From Gp6-AA40 sp036274155 (GTDB lineage Bacteria > Acidobacteriota > Vicinamibacteria > Vicinamibacterales > UBA2999), in contig DASUGH010000041.1 in NCBI GenBank assembly GCA_036274155.1, positions 69,025-133,024 of the forward strand: a stretch of 64,000 nt of DNA. Reading direction: 5' to 3'. Positions 24,340 to 32,666 of this stretch are shown one piece after another. The notes beneath the pieces are model-generated. The model saw nothing but the letters and a program-made list of their open reading frames with translations. It was not told the DNA's origin and made no database searches. A program made the translations under genes and the position numbers. Every line of letters begins with the position of its first letter. Positions within the stretch are counted from its first letter, which is position 1.

Positions 24340-26868
24340 GTGATCCGTAGAGCTATCGATGTGGTCGCGGTTCTGGCGCTGACAACCGTCCCGGCGCTCG
24401 CGCAGGATGCAGCCCGTCAGACGGCCATTGCCGTGATGCCGAACGCCAGCGAAGCAATCACGCTCGACGGCGATCTCAACGACCCCGCATGGGTCTACGC
24501 CACACCGATCACCACGTTCCTGCAACGTGAACCAAGCGAAGGCGACCCGGCCACTTTCCGCACCGAGGCGCGCGTGGTCTTCGACTCCTCGGCCATTTAC
24601 GTCGCCGTGCGGGCATTCGATCCGGAACCGCAGCGCATCATCGGCCTGCTGACGCGACGCGACAGCGAGTCCTCTTCCGACTGGGTGCAGGTCTTCATCG
24701 ACTCGTACCACGATCGCCGGACCGCCTATCAGTTCGGCGTGAACCCAGCTGGAGTGAAGCAGGACGCCTACTGGTTCAACGACGGCCAGAGCGACGACAG
24801 CTGGGACGCGGTCTGGGACGTCGTCTCGAAGCGGCTCGACGACGGGTGGGCGGCGGAGTTTCGGATCCCGTTCTCGCAGCTCCGGTTCAGATCGCACGGC
24901 GACGGCCGCGTCGGCTTCGCCGTCGTCCGGACTGTCGCGCGTCTGAACGAGACGTCGTCGTGGCCGTTGTTGTCGAAGGGGGCGAGCGGATTCGTTTCCT
25001 CGTTTGGCGACCTCGCCGGCGTGACTCCCGGAGCTGCGTTGAAACGGCTCGAGCTCGCACCGTATGTCGTCGGAGAGGTGGCAACAAAGCCGGTCGAGGC
25101 GGGCAACCCGTTCCAGCGGACGCCGGACCCCGGGGCCAAGGCCGGTCTCGATCTCAAGTATGCGGTGACACCCGCGCTCAACCTGACGGCGACGGTCAAT
25201 CCCGATTTCGGTCAAGTGGAAGCCGACCCGGCCGTGGTCAACCTGAGCGCGTTCGAAACGTTCTTCTCCGAGAAGCGGCCGTTCTTCATCGAAGGTTCCG
25301 GCACGTACCAGTTCGACTGCCGCGACTGCAGTCTCTTCTATACACGGCGCATCGGACGCGCGCCTCGAGGCGTTCCGCTGGTAGCGCCGGGCGGGTACAC
25401 GTTTCAGCCGGCGGAGTCGACGATACTCGGTGCAGGCAAGCTGACCGGACGAGTCCGTGATTTTTCAGTGGGCGTGCTGACGGCGGTGACTCAGGAGGAG
25501 CGGGCCGATATTGCACTCGGCACGGATCGCTGGCGGGAAGTGATCGAACCGGGCACCCTTTATTCCGTTTCGCGCGCCAGGCGTGAGTTCAGCGATCAGT
25601 CGTCCGTGGGTTTCATCCTCACGACGACCAACAGGAAGCTCACGGAGTCGGTCTCGTTCCTCCCTGAATCGGCGGTGACCGGCGGCGTCGACTACGACTG
25701 GCGCCTCGGACGCCGATGGGGCCTCACAGGGTATTGGGCCGGCAGCACCGTCAGTGGCACCCCGGAGGCGATCACACGACTCCAGCTCAGCACGGTGCAC
25801 AGCTTTCAGCGGCCTGATGCCACCCATGTCGAGCTCGATCCGCTGGCCGAGAGCCTGCGTGGGCATTCGGGCATGGTGGCGTTCGGCAAGCTCGCGGGTG
25901 ACCGCACCCGCGGGAACGTCAACGTCGGCTACAAGTCGCCCGGGTTCGACGTGAACGATCTCGGGTTCCAGCAGCGCGCCGACGAAATTCCGGAGAGCAG
26001 CTGGTTTCAAATCCGATGGAACACTCCAGGCAAATACAAGCGGAGCCTCAACCTCAACTTCAACCAGTGGTCGGCGTTCAACTTCGATGGCGATAGGCTG
26101 GACCTCGGCGGGAACGTCAACGCACACTGGCAGTTTCAGAACCTGTGGACCACCGACCTTGGCGTCAACGTCAGCGCCAGGCGGTTCGACGATCGATTGA
26201 CGCGCGGCGGACCCGGCGGATACGAGGAACCTGCCTTCAGCAGCTGGCAGTCTATGAGCACGAACGATCGCCGCGTCGTCTCGTTCAACTGGAACTCTGC
26301 GTTCGGCGGGAACGTCGCGGGAGGGCGTTTCTTCGAGCTGGGCCCGGGTGTCGTAATACGTCCTACTCCATCGTTGTCGACGGAGCTGGGGCTGTTCTAC
26401 AACCGCAACGTCGAAGACGCGCAGTGGGTCCGCGAGGTGAGAGACGCCGGCGAAACGCACTATGTGTTCGGACGCCTCGAGCAGGAGACGAGCTCGATCA
26501 CCCTGCGGGTCAACTACACGATGACGCCCAACTTGTCATTGCAGGTCTACGCCCAGCCGTTCACGAGCTCTGGCGACTACCTGAACTACAAGGAGCTGGT
26601 GGACGGGCGCGCCGAGGACTACGACCAGCGGTACGCCGCGTACGACTACCGCGGCGATGCGGATTTCAAGGTCCTCTCCTTCCGCACGACCAACGTGCTG
26701 CGATGGGAGTACAAGCGCGGGTCAGCGCTCTTCGTCGTGTGGCAGCAGGCCCGTGAAGACGTGGGAGTGCCGGGGCCGTTCGGATTCAGTCGCGATTACG
26801 GCCACACGCTCTCCGCCCCCGCCTCGAGCACACTGCTCGTCAAGCTTGCTTATTGGCTGAATCCGTGA
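24340..26868 (+). CDS. DUF5916 outer-membrane protein with N-terminal CBM9-like domain
   Basis: 842 aa from GTG 24340 (MIRRAIDVVAVLALTTVPA), chosen because it leaves a clean signal peptide ending at ALAQ; the open frame extends far upstream through other genes. Residues about 33-215 form a carbohydrate-binding family 9-like domain (ITLDGDLNDPAW, TEARVVFDSSAIYVAVRAF, WAAEFRIPFSQLRF). From residue ~235 the DUF5916 barrel follows (TATVNPDFGQVEADPAVVNL, FFSEKRPFFIEGSG), the best-conserved part of the family. Members are thought to be outer-membrane proteins linked to polymer degradation or uptake. The stop at 26866-26868 abuts the heptamer satellite. Confidence 0.88.
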   Translation: MIRRAIDVVAVLALTTVPALAQDAARQTAIAVMPNASEAITLDGDLNDPAWVYATPITTFLQREPSEGDPATFRTEARVVFDSSAIYVAVRAFDPEPQRIIGLLTRRDSESSSDWVQVFIDSYHDRRTAYQFGVNPAGVKQDAYWFNDGQSDDSWDAVWDVVSKRLDDGWAAEFRIPFSQLRFRSHGDGRVGFAVVRTVARLNETSSWPLLSKGASGFVSSFGDLAGVTPGAALKRLELAPYVVGEVATKPVEAGNPFQRTPDPGAKAGLDLKYAVTPALNLTATVNPDFGQVEADPAVVNLSAFETFFSEKRPFFIEGSGTYQFDCRDCSLFYTRRIGRAPRGVPLVAPGGYTFQPAESTILGAGKLTGRVRDFSVGVLTAVTQEERADIALGTDRWREVIEPGTLYSVSRARREFSDQSSVGFILTTTNRKLTESVSFLPESAVTGGVDYDWRLGRRWGLTGYWAGSTVSGTPEAITRLQLSTVHSFQRPDATHVELDPLAESLRGHSGMVAFGKLAGDRTRGNVNVGYKSPGFDVNDLGFQQRADEIPESSWFQIRWNTPGKYKRSLNLNFNQWSAFNFDGDRLDLGGNVNAHWQFQNLWTTDLGVNVSARRFDDRLTRGGPGGYEEPAFSSWQSMSTNDRRVVSFNWNSAFGGNVAGGRFFELGPGVVIRPTPSLSTELGLFYNRNVEDAQWVREVRDAGETHYVFGRLEQETSSITLRVNYTMTPNLSLQVYAQPFTSSGDYLNYKELVDGRAEDYDQRYAAYDYRGDADFKVLSFRTTNVLRWEYKRGSALFVVWQQAREDVGVPGPFGFSRDYGHTLSAPASSTLLVKLAYWLNP

Positions 26869-27144
26869 CTCGGGGCTCGGGACTCGGACTCGGGGCTCGG
26901 GGCTCGGGGCTCGGGGCTCGGGATTCGGGGTTCGGGGCTCGGGACTCGGGGGCTCGGGATTCGGGGCTCGGGACTCGGGGCTCGGGACTCGGGGCTCGGG
27001 AGTCGGGCTCGGGACTCGGGGCTCGGGACTCGGGGCTCGGGACCCGGGGCTCGGGACTCGGGGCTCGGGACTCGGGACTTGGGACTCGGGACTCGGGGCT
27101 CGGGGCTCGGGACTCGGAACTCGGGCTCGGGGCTCGGGACTGGG
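26868..27144 (+). repeat. G-rich heptamer minisatellite (GGGRCTC)n, G-quadruplex-prone
   Basis: About 277 bp made almost wholly of the units CGGGGCT and CGGGACT, about 40 copies with a few shortened or changed units. It starts at the stop codon of the DUF5916 gene and ends about 60 bp before the Spy-like gene. The plus strand has runs of three or four G every seven bases, separated by CTC or ACTC. The unit is seven bases, not a multiple of three, and all frames stay open, giving Gly/Ser/Arg or Pro/Ser/Glu peptides that are not real proteins. Confidence 0.95.
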
Positions 27145-27205
27145 CATTGAGCCCGGATTCGACTCCGCCAACGAAACCGCCGGGCCGGCTGTAATGTACC
27201 GGTAG

Positions 27206-27751
27206 GTGGCCAAAGACTGGGAACCCCGGCGCTTTCTCCAGCGGGCTGCGACGCCTTCGCGGTTTTACCTCGGAGTGCTCCTTCTGACCGTGCTGGCGGG
27301 CTTTGCTCAGCCAGGCTCCGCGTTCGCGCAGGATGGCGGCCCCACCGACGATGAGCTCGTCCGCCCGCTGGAAGTGCTGCGCCAGCAGCAGTCGGCGCTC
27401 GGTCTGACGCCGGATCAGCTCGGGCAGCTGGACAGGATTCAGGCCGGGCTGGCAACCGACAACGACCCGCTGGTCAGCGAGATGATGCGTCTGCGGACGG
27501 AATGGCAGCGGGAACGGCGAGCTGCCAGGAACGGGAGGCCGCCGGACGTGTCGCGCATCGAACGAATCCGGTCGGCCGCTCAGGATGTCAGAGGGCGCAT
27601 CCAGGCCAACAACCGCACGGCCATGCAGAAGGTCAACCGGCTGCTGACGCCGGCGCAACGGAAACAGCTGCGCGGGATCGTAGAGAAACGACGGCAGCAG
27701 AACCCAGGGAGAGGCGCCGGCCCCGCCACGAACGCGGGCCCCAGCCGTTGA
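27206..27751 (+). CDS. Periplasmic Spy/CnrX-like helical sensor protein
   Basis: 181 aa from GTG 27206. A signal peptide (residues about 18-41) ends GSAFAQ. The mature protein is highly helical and polar with the LTPxQ signatures of the Spy/CpxP/CnrX superfamily: LGLTPDQLGQLDRIQ at its start and LTPAQRKQLRGIVEKRR near the end. No His/Met/Cys metal cluster is seen. In CnrYXH the CnrX sensor, the anti-sigma CnrY and the ECF sigma CnrH are neighbours; here the ECF sigma gene begins 4 bp after this stop and an anti-sigma candidate follows. The role as periplasmic stress sensor is inferred from this order. Confidence 0.75.
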   Translation: MAKDWEPRRFLQRAATPSRFYLGVLLLTVLAGFAQPGSAFAQDGGPTDDELVRPLEVLRQQQSALGLTPDQLGQLDRIQAGLATDNDPLVSEMMRLRTEWQRERRAARNGRPPDVSRIERIRSAAQDVRGRIQANNRTAMQKVNRLLTPAQRKQLRGIVEKRRQQNPGRGAGPATNAGPSR

Positions 27752-27755
27752 CTCC

Positions 27756-28385
27756 GTGGACAGCGTGTACCGGCTGGCCGTCAGGCGAGACGCGGGCATG
27801 AGGGTGCCGGCCCGGCAGGTTTCGCAGCTCCGGGAGGCAGACGAGGGCGAGGCGCGGCTGATTGACGCCGTCAAGGCGGGCGACGCCGCCGCCTTCGATG
27901 AGCTGGCGAATCGCCACATGCGCCGTGCGTTCAGCGTGGCGTACCGGCTGCTCGGCCAGCGGCAGGATGCTGAAGACGTCGTCCAGGAGGCATTCCTGGC
28001 GGCGCTGGTCAAGATAGACACCTTCGAGCGCGGCCGTCCGTTCGGCCCGTGGCTGCTTCGAATCGTGGCGAACCGTGCGATCAACCTGCGCAAGGCACGA
28101 GCGCTGCGGCAGGCCGAGCCGATCCCGGACAGCATGGCCAGCGGCGGCGAATCGCCGGCGGAGGCCGCGCAACGAAGCGAGCTGCGACGCGAGCTGCGGC
28201 AGGCGCTCGCGCAGCTGCCCGAAGAACAGCGATGGGTCGTGGAGCTGTTCGAGATCGACGGGTTTACCGGTCCGGAGATTGCGGAAATGCTGGACATGGC
28301 CGAGGGCACCGTTCGCTGGCACCTGCACGGCGCGCGACAGACGCTGCGCACCGTGCTCGCCCATTTCGCCGTGAGGACGCGATGA
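27756..28385 (+). CDS. ECF-type RNA polymerase sigma factor
   Basis: 209 aa from GTG 27756; ATG 27798 is an alternative that removes 14 residues outside the domain. Sigma region 2 is clear (AFSVAYRLLGQRQDAEDVVQEAFLAAL, with the DAED core-binding motif), then RPFGPWLLRIVANRAI. Sigma region 4 shows LPEEQRWVVELFEIDGF and IAEMLDMAEGTVRWHLHGAR, the HTH that binds -35 elements. It lies 4 bp behind the Spy/CnrX-like gene and overlaps the next gene by 4 bp (ATGA), so all three are translationally linked. It probably autoregulates this operon, but I could not identify its promoter. Confidence 0.93.
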   Translation: MDSVYRLAVRRDAGMRVPARQVSQLREADEGEARLIDAVKAGDAAAFDELANRHMRRAFSVAYRLLGQRQDAEDVVQEAFLAALVKIDTFERGRPFGPWLLRIVANRAINLRKARALRQAEPIPDSMASGGESPAEAAQRSELRRELRQALAQLPEEQRWVVELFEIDGFTGPEIAEMLDMAEGTVRWHLHGARQTLRTVLAHFAVRTR

Positions 28386-28777
28386 ACGACGAGCTGTTCC
28401 GCCGGGACCCTGAGCTTGGCGCCGCACTCACCGATGTGAGCGCCGACCCGATGTCCGAGGACGTCGATTGGACCGGCCTGCGCGGCGCTATTGCTGCGCG
28501 TGCCTCGTTCGAGCTGGCGCGCCGGCGTTCGCAGCGCCGCCGCATGCGCATCGCGATTCCAGCCGGTCTCGCAGCAGGCGTCGCCTTCCTGGTGTTCCTG
28601 GCGCGCACGCCGGAGCGGGCAATCCTTCCCGCTGTGGACGGCACGGCTGGCGCCGAAAATTCGATCGATGAGCTGCTCGACGCCAATGTCTCCGACGTGC
28701 AGTTCCGTGCGCTGCTCTCGGGGGCCGGCAACGCGAACGAGCTGCTGTCGATTGCGGCGGCAGAGGGGCAGCCATAG
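28382..28777 (+). CDS. Single-pass membrane protein, candidate anti-sigma factor
   Basis: 131 aa; ATG 28382 overlaps the sigma stop in ATGA. Residues 1-50 are polar and acidic with a helical stretch, residues 55-75 form one transmembrane segment (MRIAIPAGLAAGVAFLVFLA) and about 55 residues lie beyond it. There is no zinc-binding H-x3-C-x2-C motif, so it is not a ZAS-domain anti-sigma. Short non-zinc membrane anti-sigmas such as CnrY exist and have this topology. Position and topology are the only evidence for the role. The next gene begins 74 bp downstream. Confidence 0.65.
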   Translation: MNDELFRRDPELGAALTDVSADPMSEDVDWTGLRGAIAARASFELARRRSQRRRMRIAIPAGLAAGVAFLVFLARTPERAILPAVDGTAGAENSIDELLDANVSDVQFRALLSGAGNANELLSIAAAEGQP

Positions 28778-28851
28778 CACGGCTCAATGCTCAATGGCGA
28801 ATGCCGAATGCCGGATGACGAGTCTTTCAGCAACCTCCTGAAGGCGGAAAC

Positions 28852-30279
28852 ATGGATGCCACGCTTCGCGCGCTGAATCGGTTCGGCCTTGGTGCCCGGC
28901 GGGACGAGCGGAGTCGGGTCTCGGACCCGCGCGGCTGGTTGAAGGCGCAGCTCGATGGCGGCGCACCGTCGCTCCGCGCTCCCGAGGGCGCATCACCAGG
29001 CGAGATTGGCGACGCGCTGCGCGCCCTGCGGATGGCCGGGCAGGGCCAGGAGCAGGACAGGCGCGAGGCCAGGCAGCGCCTCGTCGAGTTGAGCAACAAG
29101 GAGATGCACGCCGCGCTCGAGCAGCGCGTGACCGCGGAACGACCGTTCGTCGAGCGACTGGTCGCGTTCTGGTCCAATCATTTGTGCGTCTCTTCCGGAG
29201 GCAAGGCGCAGGTCGCGCCGCTTGCCGGCAGCTACGAGCGCGATGTCATCCGCACACATGTGCTCGGCCGCTTCGAGGACATGGTCATGGCGTCGGCCCG
29301 GCATCCAGCGATGCTGATGTACCTCGACAACTTCCAGTCGATCGGCCCCAATTCGCGAGGCGCGCGCGACGGACGCGGAGGCAATGGCCAGCGTCGCGGC
29401 CTGAACGAGAACTATGCGCGAGAGCTGCTCGAGCTCCATACTCTCGGCGTCAACGGCGGCTACACCCAGCAGGATGTCCAGGAGCTGGCCAGGATCCTCA
29501 CGGGGTGGACGGTCAGCGGCATCGGCGGGCCTGGCGATCGCCTTCAGCCGCCGGGCCGCACTCAGGGGCGGCGGCAGCAGGTACAGGCGCTGCGCGGCCG
29601 GCCCGCGCAAGGCGCCCCCATCGGCTTCGTCTTCCAGGAGCTCCTCCACGAGCCTGGAACGAAGACCGTGCTCGGCGAGCGATACCGCGAGGCGGGCATC
29701 GAGGAAGGGGAAAAAGTCATTCGCACGTTGTGCCACCACCCGTCTACGGCGCGCTTCGTCGCAATGAAGCTCGTGACCCACTTCGTGAGCGACGAACCAC
29801 CCGCTGCTGCCGTGGATCGCGTGGCAAAGGCCTTCTCCTCGAGCGGCGGCGATCTCGAGGCCGTCGCCCGGGCGCTCGTCGACGAGCCCGAGGCCTGGCG
29901 CGAGGATGCGCGCAAGTTCCGCACGCCGCAGGACTGGTTCGTTGCCGTGCTGCGCGCGTTCGACGCGCGCGACGTGAAGCCGAATGTGCCGAACCTGCTG
30001 CGGCAGCTCCGCCAACCGCTCTGGTCGCCGGCGTCTCCCCAAGGCTTCAGCGACACGCTGCAGGACTGGGCCGACCCCGACTCGCTGCTCAACCGCGGCG
30101 AGCTGGCGCGCACGTTGTCGGGGCTTGCCGGCACCAACCGTCTCGATCCGAAGTTCCTGCTCGACCTCGTCGACGTGCCGGCCACTGATCCCGTTCACCG
30201 CCTGCTCGCCGACACCACGATTTCCACGTCCGATCGGCTGGCGCTTGCCATCGCCGGGCCGGCCTTCCAGTGGAGGTAG
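28852..30279 (+). CDS. DUF1800 family protein
   Basis: 475 aa, standard length. The family pattern is clear: LNRFGLGARRDE at the N-terminus, VERLVAFWSNHLCVS, PAMLMYLDNFQSIGPNSRG, LNENYARELLELHTLGV, TQQDVQELARILTGWTV, and FVAMKLVTHFVSDEPP. DUF1800 genes are almost always paired with DUF1501 genes, as here with a 2-bp gap, and are common in Acidobacteriota, Planctomycetes and Bacteroidetes. The biochemical role is unknown. No signal peptide is evident at this start. Placement right behind a sigma/anti-sigma pair suggests it is controlled by that module. Confidence 0.92.
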   Translation: MDATLRALNRFGLGARRDERSRVSDPRGWLKAQLDGGAPSLRAPEGASPGEIGDALRALRMAGQGQEQDRREARQRLVELSNKEMHAALEQRVTAERPFVERLVAFWSNHLCVSSGGKAQVAPLAGSYERDVIRTHVLGRFEDMVMASARHPAMLMYLDNFQSIGPNSRGARDGRGGNGQRRGLNENYARELLELHTLGVNGGYTQQDVQELARILTGWTVSGIGGPGDRLQPPGRTQGRRQQVQALRGRPAQGAPIGFVFQELLHEPGTKTVLGERYREAGIEEGEKVIRTLCHHPSTARFVAMKLVTHFVSDEPPAAAVDRVAKAFSSSGGDLEAVARALVDEPEAWREDARKFRTPQDWFVAVLRAFDARDVKPNVPNLLRQLRQPLWSPASPQGFSDTLQDWADPDSLLNRGELARTLSGLAGTNRLDPKFLLDLVDVPATDPVHRLLADTTISTSDRLALAIAGPAFQWR

Positions 30280-30281
30280 TC

Positions 30282-31442
30282 ATGCGCCGCCGCGATTTCG
30301 TTCGAACCATGTGTTACGGCGGGCTGGCAACGTTTGCGCTGCCGCGCGTCTCGTTTGCCCAGGTCGGCGGCACCAACCGGCTGGTGTTCATCCTTCTGCG
30401 TGGCGGGTTCGACGGCCTGGCGGCGGTGGTCCCGTACGGCGATCCGGACTACCGCGCGCTGCGCGAGTCGTTTGCCTTCCCCACGTCGGAGCTCGTCACG
30501 CTCGACGACACGTTCGGCCTGGCACCTGGCCTCTCGCCGCTGCGGACGCTGTGGGACGCGAACGAGCTTGCGGTCGTGCACGCGATGGCCATCCCGCATC
30601 GCACCCGCAGTCACTTCGATGGTCAGGCGATTCTCGAGACCGGCCTCGATCATCCCGCCGGGTCGTCCGACGGATGGTTGAATCGTCTGCTGCAGGTGAT
30701 GTCGGGCAAGCGCTCCGGCATCGCAATCGCGGCCGGCATGCCGCTCTCGCTCAGCGGATCGTTCCAGGTCGAGTCGTGGTCGCCGACGCAGCTCGGCGCC
30801 GTCGACGATGTCTTCCTCGAGCGCCTGGCGGTGCTGTACCGGTCGGATCGTGCGTTGGCGAACCGGTTCGAGGCGGCCGTGCAGCAGAAGGACCTCGTTG
30901 GCGAAGAGCCGATGGCGCGAGGCAACGCGCGGCGCGGCGGAATCACTCCGCTGATGAAGGCAGCGGCCAAGATTCTCAAGCAGGATCAGGGACCCAACAT
31001 CGCCGCCATGGAGTTCAGTGGCTGGGACACGCATGCGAACCAGGGGCTCGCCGGCGGCGCGCTCGATCGCCTCCTTGGCCAGCTCGCGGAAGGCCTCGTC
31101 GCCTTCCGGACCGACATGGGATCGGCGTGGGCGAACACCACCGTGGTCGTGATGACCGAATTCGGCCGCACCGCGCGGCCGAACGGCACGCGCGGCACCG
31201 ATCACGGCACTGCCGGTGCCGGCTTCGTTCTCGGCACGCGCATCGGCAAGTCCCACGTCGTCGCCGACTGGCCAGGACTGGCGAACAAGAATCTCTTCGA
31301 GGGACGCGACCTCAAGCCGACGCTCGACACGCGCGCCGTGCTGAAGGCTGCGCTCTCGGGCACCTTCGACCTGACAGCCGCCCAGCTCGAGCGAGTGTTC
31401 CCGGGATCAGCCGCGATTCACGCGGCTGGCCTGATGGCCTGA
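30282..31442 (+). CDS. DUF1501 family protein, Tat-type export signal
   Basis: 386 aa from ATG 30282, with GGAGG 5 nt upstream; the longer frame starting at 30270 overlaps the DUF1800 stop. The N-terminus (MRRRDFVRTMCYGGLATFAL) looks like a twin-arginine signal ending at VSFAQ. The family core resembles the alkaline-phosphatase/sulfatase superfamily: LVFILLRGGFDGLAAVVP, MEFSGWDTHANQG, TTVVVMTEFGRTARPNGTRG, TDHGTAG. Metal-binding Asp and His positions are present, so hydrolase activity is possible but unproven. It is the last gene of the sensor-sigma-anti-sigma-DUF1800-DUF1501 run. Confidence 0.92.
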   Translation: MRRRDFVRTMCYGGLATFALPRVSFAQVGGTNRLVFILLRGGFDGLAAVVPYGDPDYRALRESFAFPTSELVTLDDTFGLAPGLSPLRTLWDANELAVVHAMAIPHRTRSHFDGQAILETGLDHPAGSSDGWLNRLLQVMSGKRSGIAIAAGMPLSLSGSFQVESWSPTQLGAVDDVFLERLAVLYRSDRALANRFEAAVQQKDLVGEEPMARGNARRGGITPLMKAAAKILKQDQGPNIAAMEFSGWDTHANQGLAGGALDRLLGQLAEGLVAFRTDMGSAWANTTVVVMTEFGRTARPNGTRGTDHGTAGAGFVLGTRIGKSHVVADWPGLANKNLFEGRDLKPTLDTRAVLKAALSGTFDLTAAQLERVFPGSAAIHAAGLMA

Positions 31443-31457
31443 AGAAGACATCGCCGC

Positions 31458-31513
31458 ACCGAGCGTCAGCTCGGTTGATGTGAGAGATTCGCAGCACCGA
31501 GCGTCAGCTCGGT
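31458..31513. repeat. Two 38-bp hairpin repeats with a GTCA loop
   Basis: ACCGAGCGTCAGCTCGGT occurs at 31458-31475 and 31496-31513, 38 bp apart, each preceded by GC. The stem is that of the AACCGAGC family, but the loop is GTCA. They follow the DUF1501 stop (31442) and lie between two convergent genes. Confidence 0.8.
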
Positions 31514-31540
31514 GGATGAAGAGACATTCGGGGACGCCGC

Positions 31541-32221
31541 CTACCGCATCCGTCGCGCGATGAGCACGCCCTCACGAATGGGAACGGCGACCGTTTCGAA
31601 GTCCGCATCCGCCGCCACGATGCGGTTGAACCGGTCGGCGCCGTCGCGATCGGCGCTGCGGCCGTGTGGCAGGTCGATCCACCACGAATTGCTCCCCAGC
31701 ACGTTGTCGGCGACAAGGAGCCCTCCAACCGCAATCAGCGGACGGACCAGCGAGAAGTAGTCGGGGTACTCGCGCTTCGTCGCATCGAGGAACACGAAAT
31801 CGACCGATCCCGGACTCAACTCCGCCGCAAGCGCCGGCAGCACCGCCAGCGCCGCGCCGCGACGGATCTCGACCGCGGCCGACAAACCGGCAGCGTCGAA
31901 CTCGCGTTGAGCGAAGTCGGCGTGTGCAGGTTCGAATTCGATGGTGATGAGCCTGCCGCCTGGCGCCAGCCCGCGCGCGATCCAGATTCCGGAGTAACCG
32001 GCGAGCGTCCCGACTTCAATGGCGACTCGGCCGCCGCGACCTTCGCCAGTCATGCCGGCAAGCAGCATCAGCAGTCGGCCGACGTCCGGTGAGACGGCGA
32101 TGTCGGGAAGCCCGGCGGCGATCGCCCGGGGCGACAGCGTGGCCAGCTGCTCGTCCTGGGCGCCGAACACGTCGATGAGGTAGGAGGCGGTGGTCTTCCA
32201 CCGCGAGGCGGTCATGTCCAT
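31541..32221 (-). CDS. Class I SAM-dependent O-methyltransferase
   Basis: 226 aa from ATG 32221 (MDMTASRWKTTASYLIDVFG); the reading frame runs further upstream but only through repeats. The fold matches the CCoAMT/COMT-like family: AIEVGTLAGYSGIWIARGL (SAM loop), RLITIEFEPAHADFAQREF, VDFVFLDATKREYPDYF and LIAVGGLLVADNVLGS with the metal-binding Asp-Asn pair. Members methylate catechols or other hydroxylated small molecules. It is read leftward, toward the DUF1501 gene, with the second hairpin family just upstream of its start. Substrate unknown. Confidence 0.9.
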   Translation of the reverse strand: MDMTASRWKTTASYLIDVFGAQDEQLATLSPRAIAAGLPDIAVSPDVGRLLMLLAGMTGEGRGGRVAIEVGTLAGYSGIWIARGLAPGGRLITIEFEPAHADFAQREFDAAGLSAAVEIRRGAALAVLPALAAELSPGSVDFVFLDATKREYPDYFSLVRPLIAVGGLLVADNVLGSNSWWIDLPHGRSADRDGADRFNRIVAADADFETVAVPIREGVLIARRMR

Positions 32222-32247
32222 GGGTGGTTCCCGATCCGACGCTTGTG

Positions 32248-32307
32248 GTCCGGCTGAAGCCGGCTGAAGCCGGACACTACTCGAGAGGCCGGACACTACT
32301 CGAGAGG
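32248..32307. repeat. GTCCGGCTGAAGCCGGAC hairpin plus a 19-bp tandem duplication
   Basis: The element 32248-32275 has two overlapping GCTGAAGC cores in one extended palindrome. Next to it the sequence CCGGACACTACTCGAGAGG is present twice in perfect tandem (32270-32288 and 32289-32307). It lies exactly where the cytochrome-like fragment to its right loses its homology. Confidence 0.85.
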
Positions 32308-32486
32308 GCTGAAGAGGGCGCCTGCTCTCCGTGAGGATCTCCGGCTCGTGTCCGTCCGTTGTGGCAGCTGACGCACTGCTGCCTGACGAGCTCGGCGTGG
32401 GGCGCGGCAAGCGGCTGCGCATCAGCCGTCCGTGCTCCCGCGATCGCCAGAAGCGTGCATGCGCCGATGACGACAGCTCGCTTCAT
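32277..32486 (-). pseudogene. 5' fragment of a cytochrome-type (DUF1592-like) gene
   Basis: The frame starts at ATG 32486 with a normal signal peptide (MKRAVVIGACTLLAIAGA) and a haem site, LVRQQCVSCHNGRTRAGD. It is the same beginning as the PSCyt-type domain of the DUF1592 protein at 48499-50874, where RYCLTCHNERVKAGG occupies the same place. After about 45 residues the coding sense is lost and the frame runs into the duplicated 19-bp repeat. The remaining several hundred residues of such a protein are absent, so this is a truncated gene. Confidence 0.65.
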
Positions 32487-32666
32487 TCAGGGCGTTCCCC
32501 GTGCCAGGCGGAGGCACGGCGGCGCCAGTATAATCCCGGCCAACTGCTGGCCGGGTGCGGGCCACGACTGTCCCTTGCCTGTGAGGCCGGGAGTGGTATT
32601 GTTTCCGGCAACTGAACCGGCCGCCACGCCCTGCGCGGGACTGGTGGTTCGCTCGGCAGGCCTCAC

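Noticed and set aside
26868..27144. CRISPR-like array
   Set aside because: The units are 7 bp without unique spacers, so it is a satellite and not a repeat-spacer array.
26840..28780. A 646-codon leftward frame and other long frames with Pro-Ser-Glu-Arg repeats
   Set aside because: The repeats are the heptamer satellite translated in other frames, and the rest is antisense to the sigma and sensor genes.
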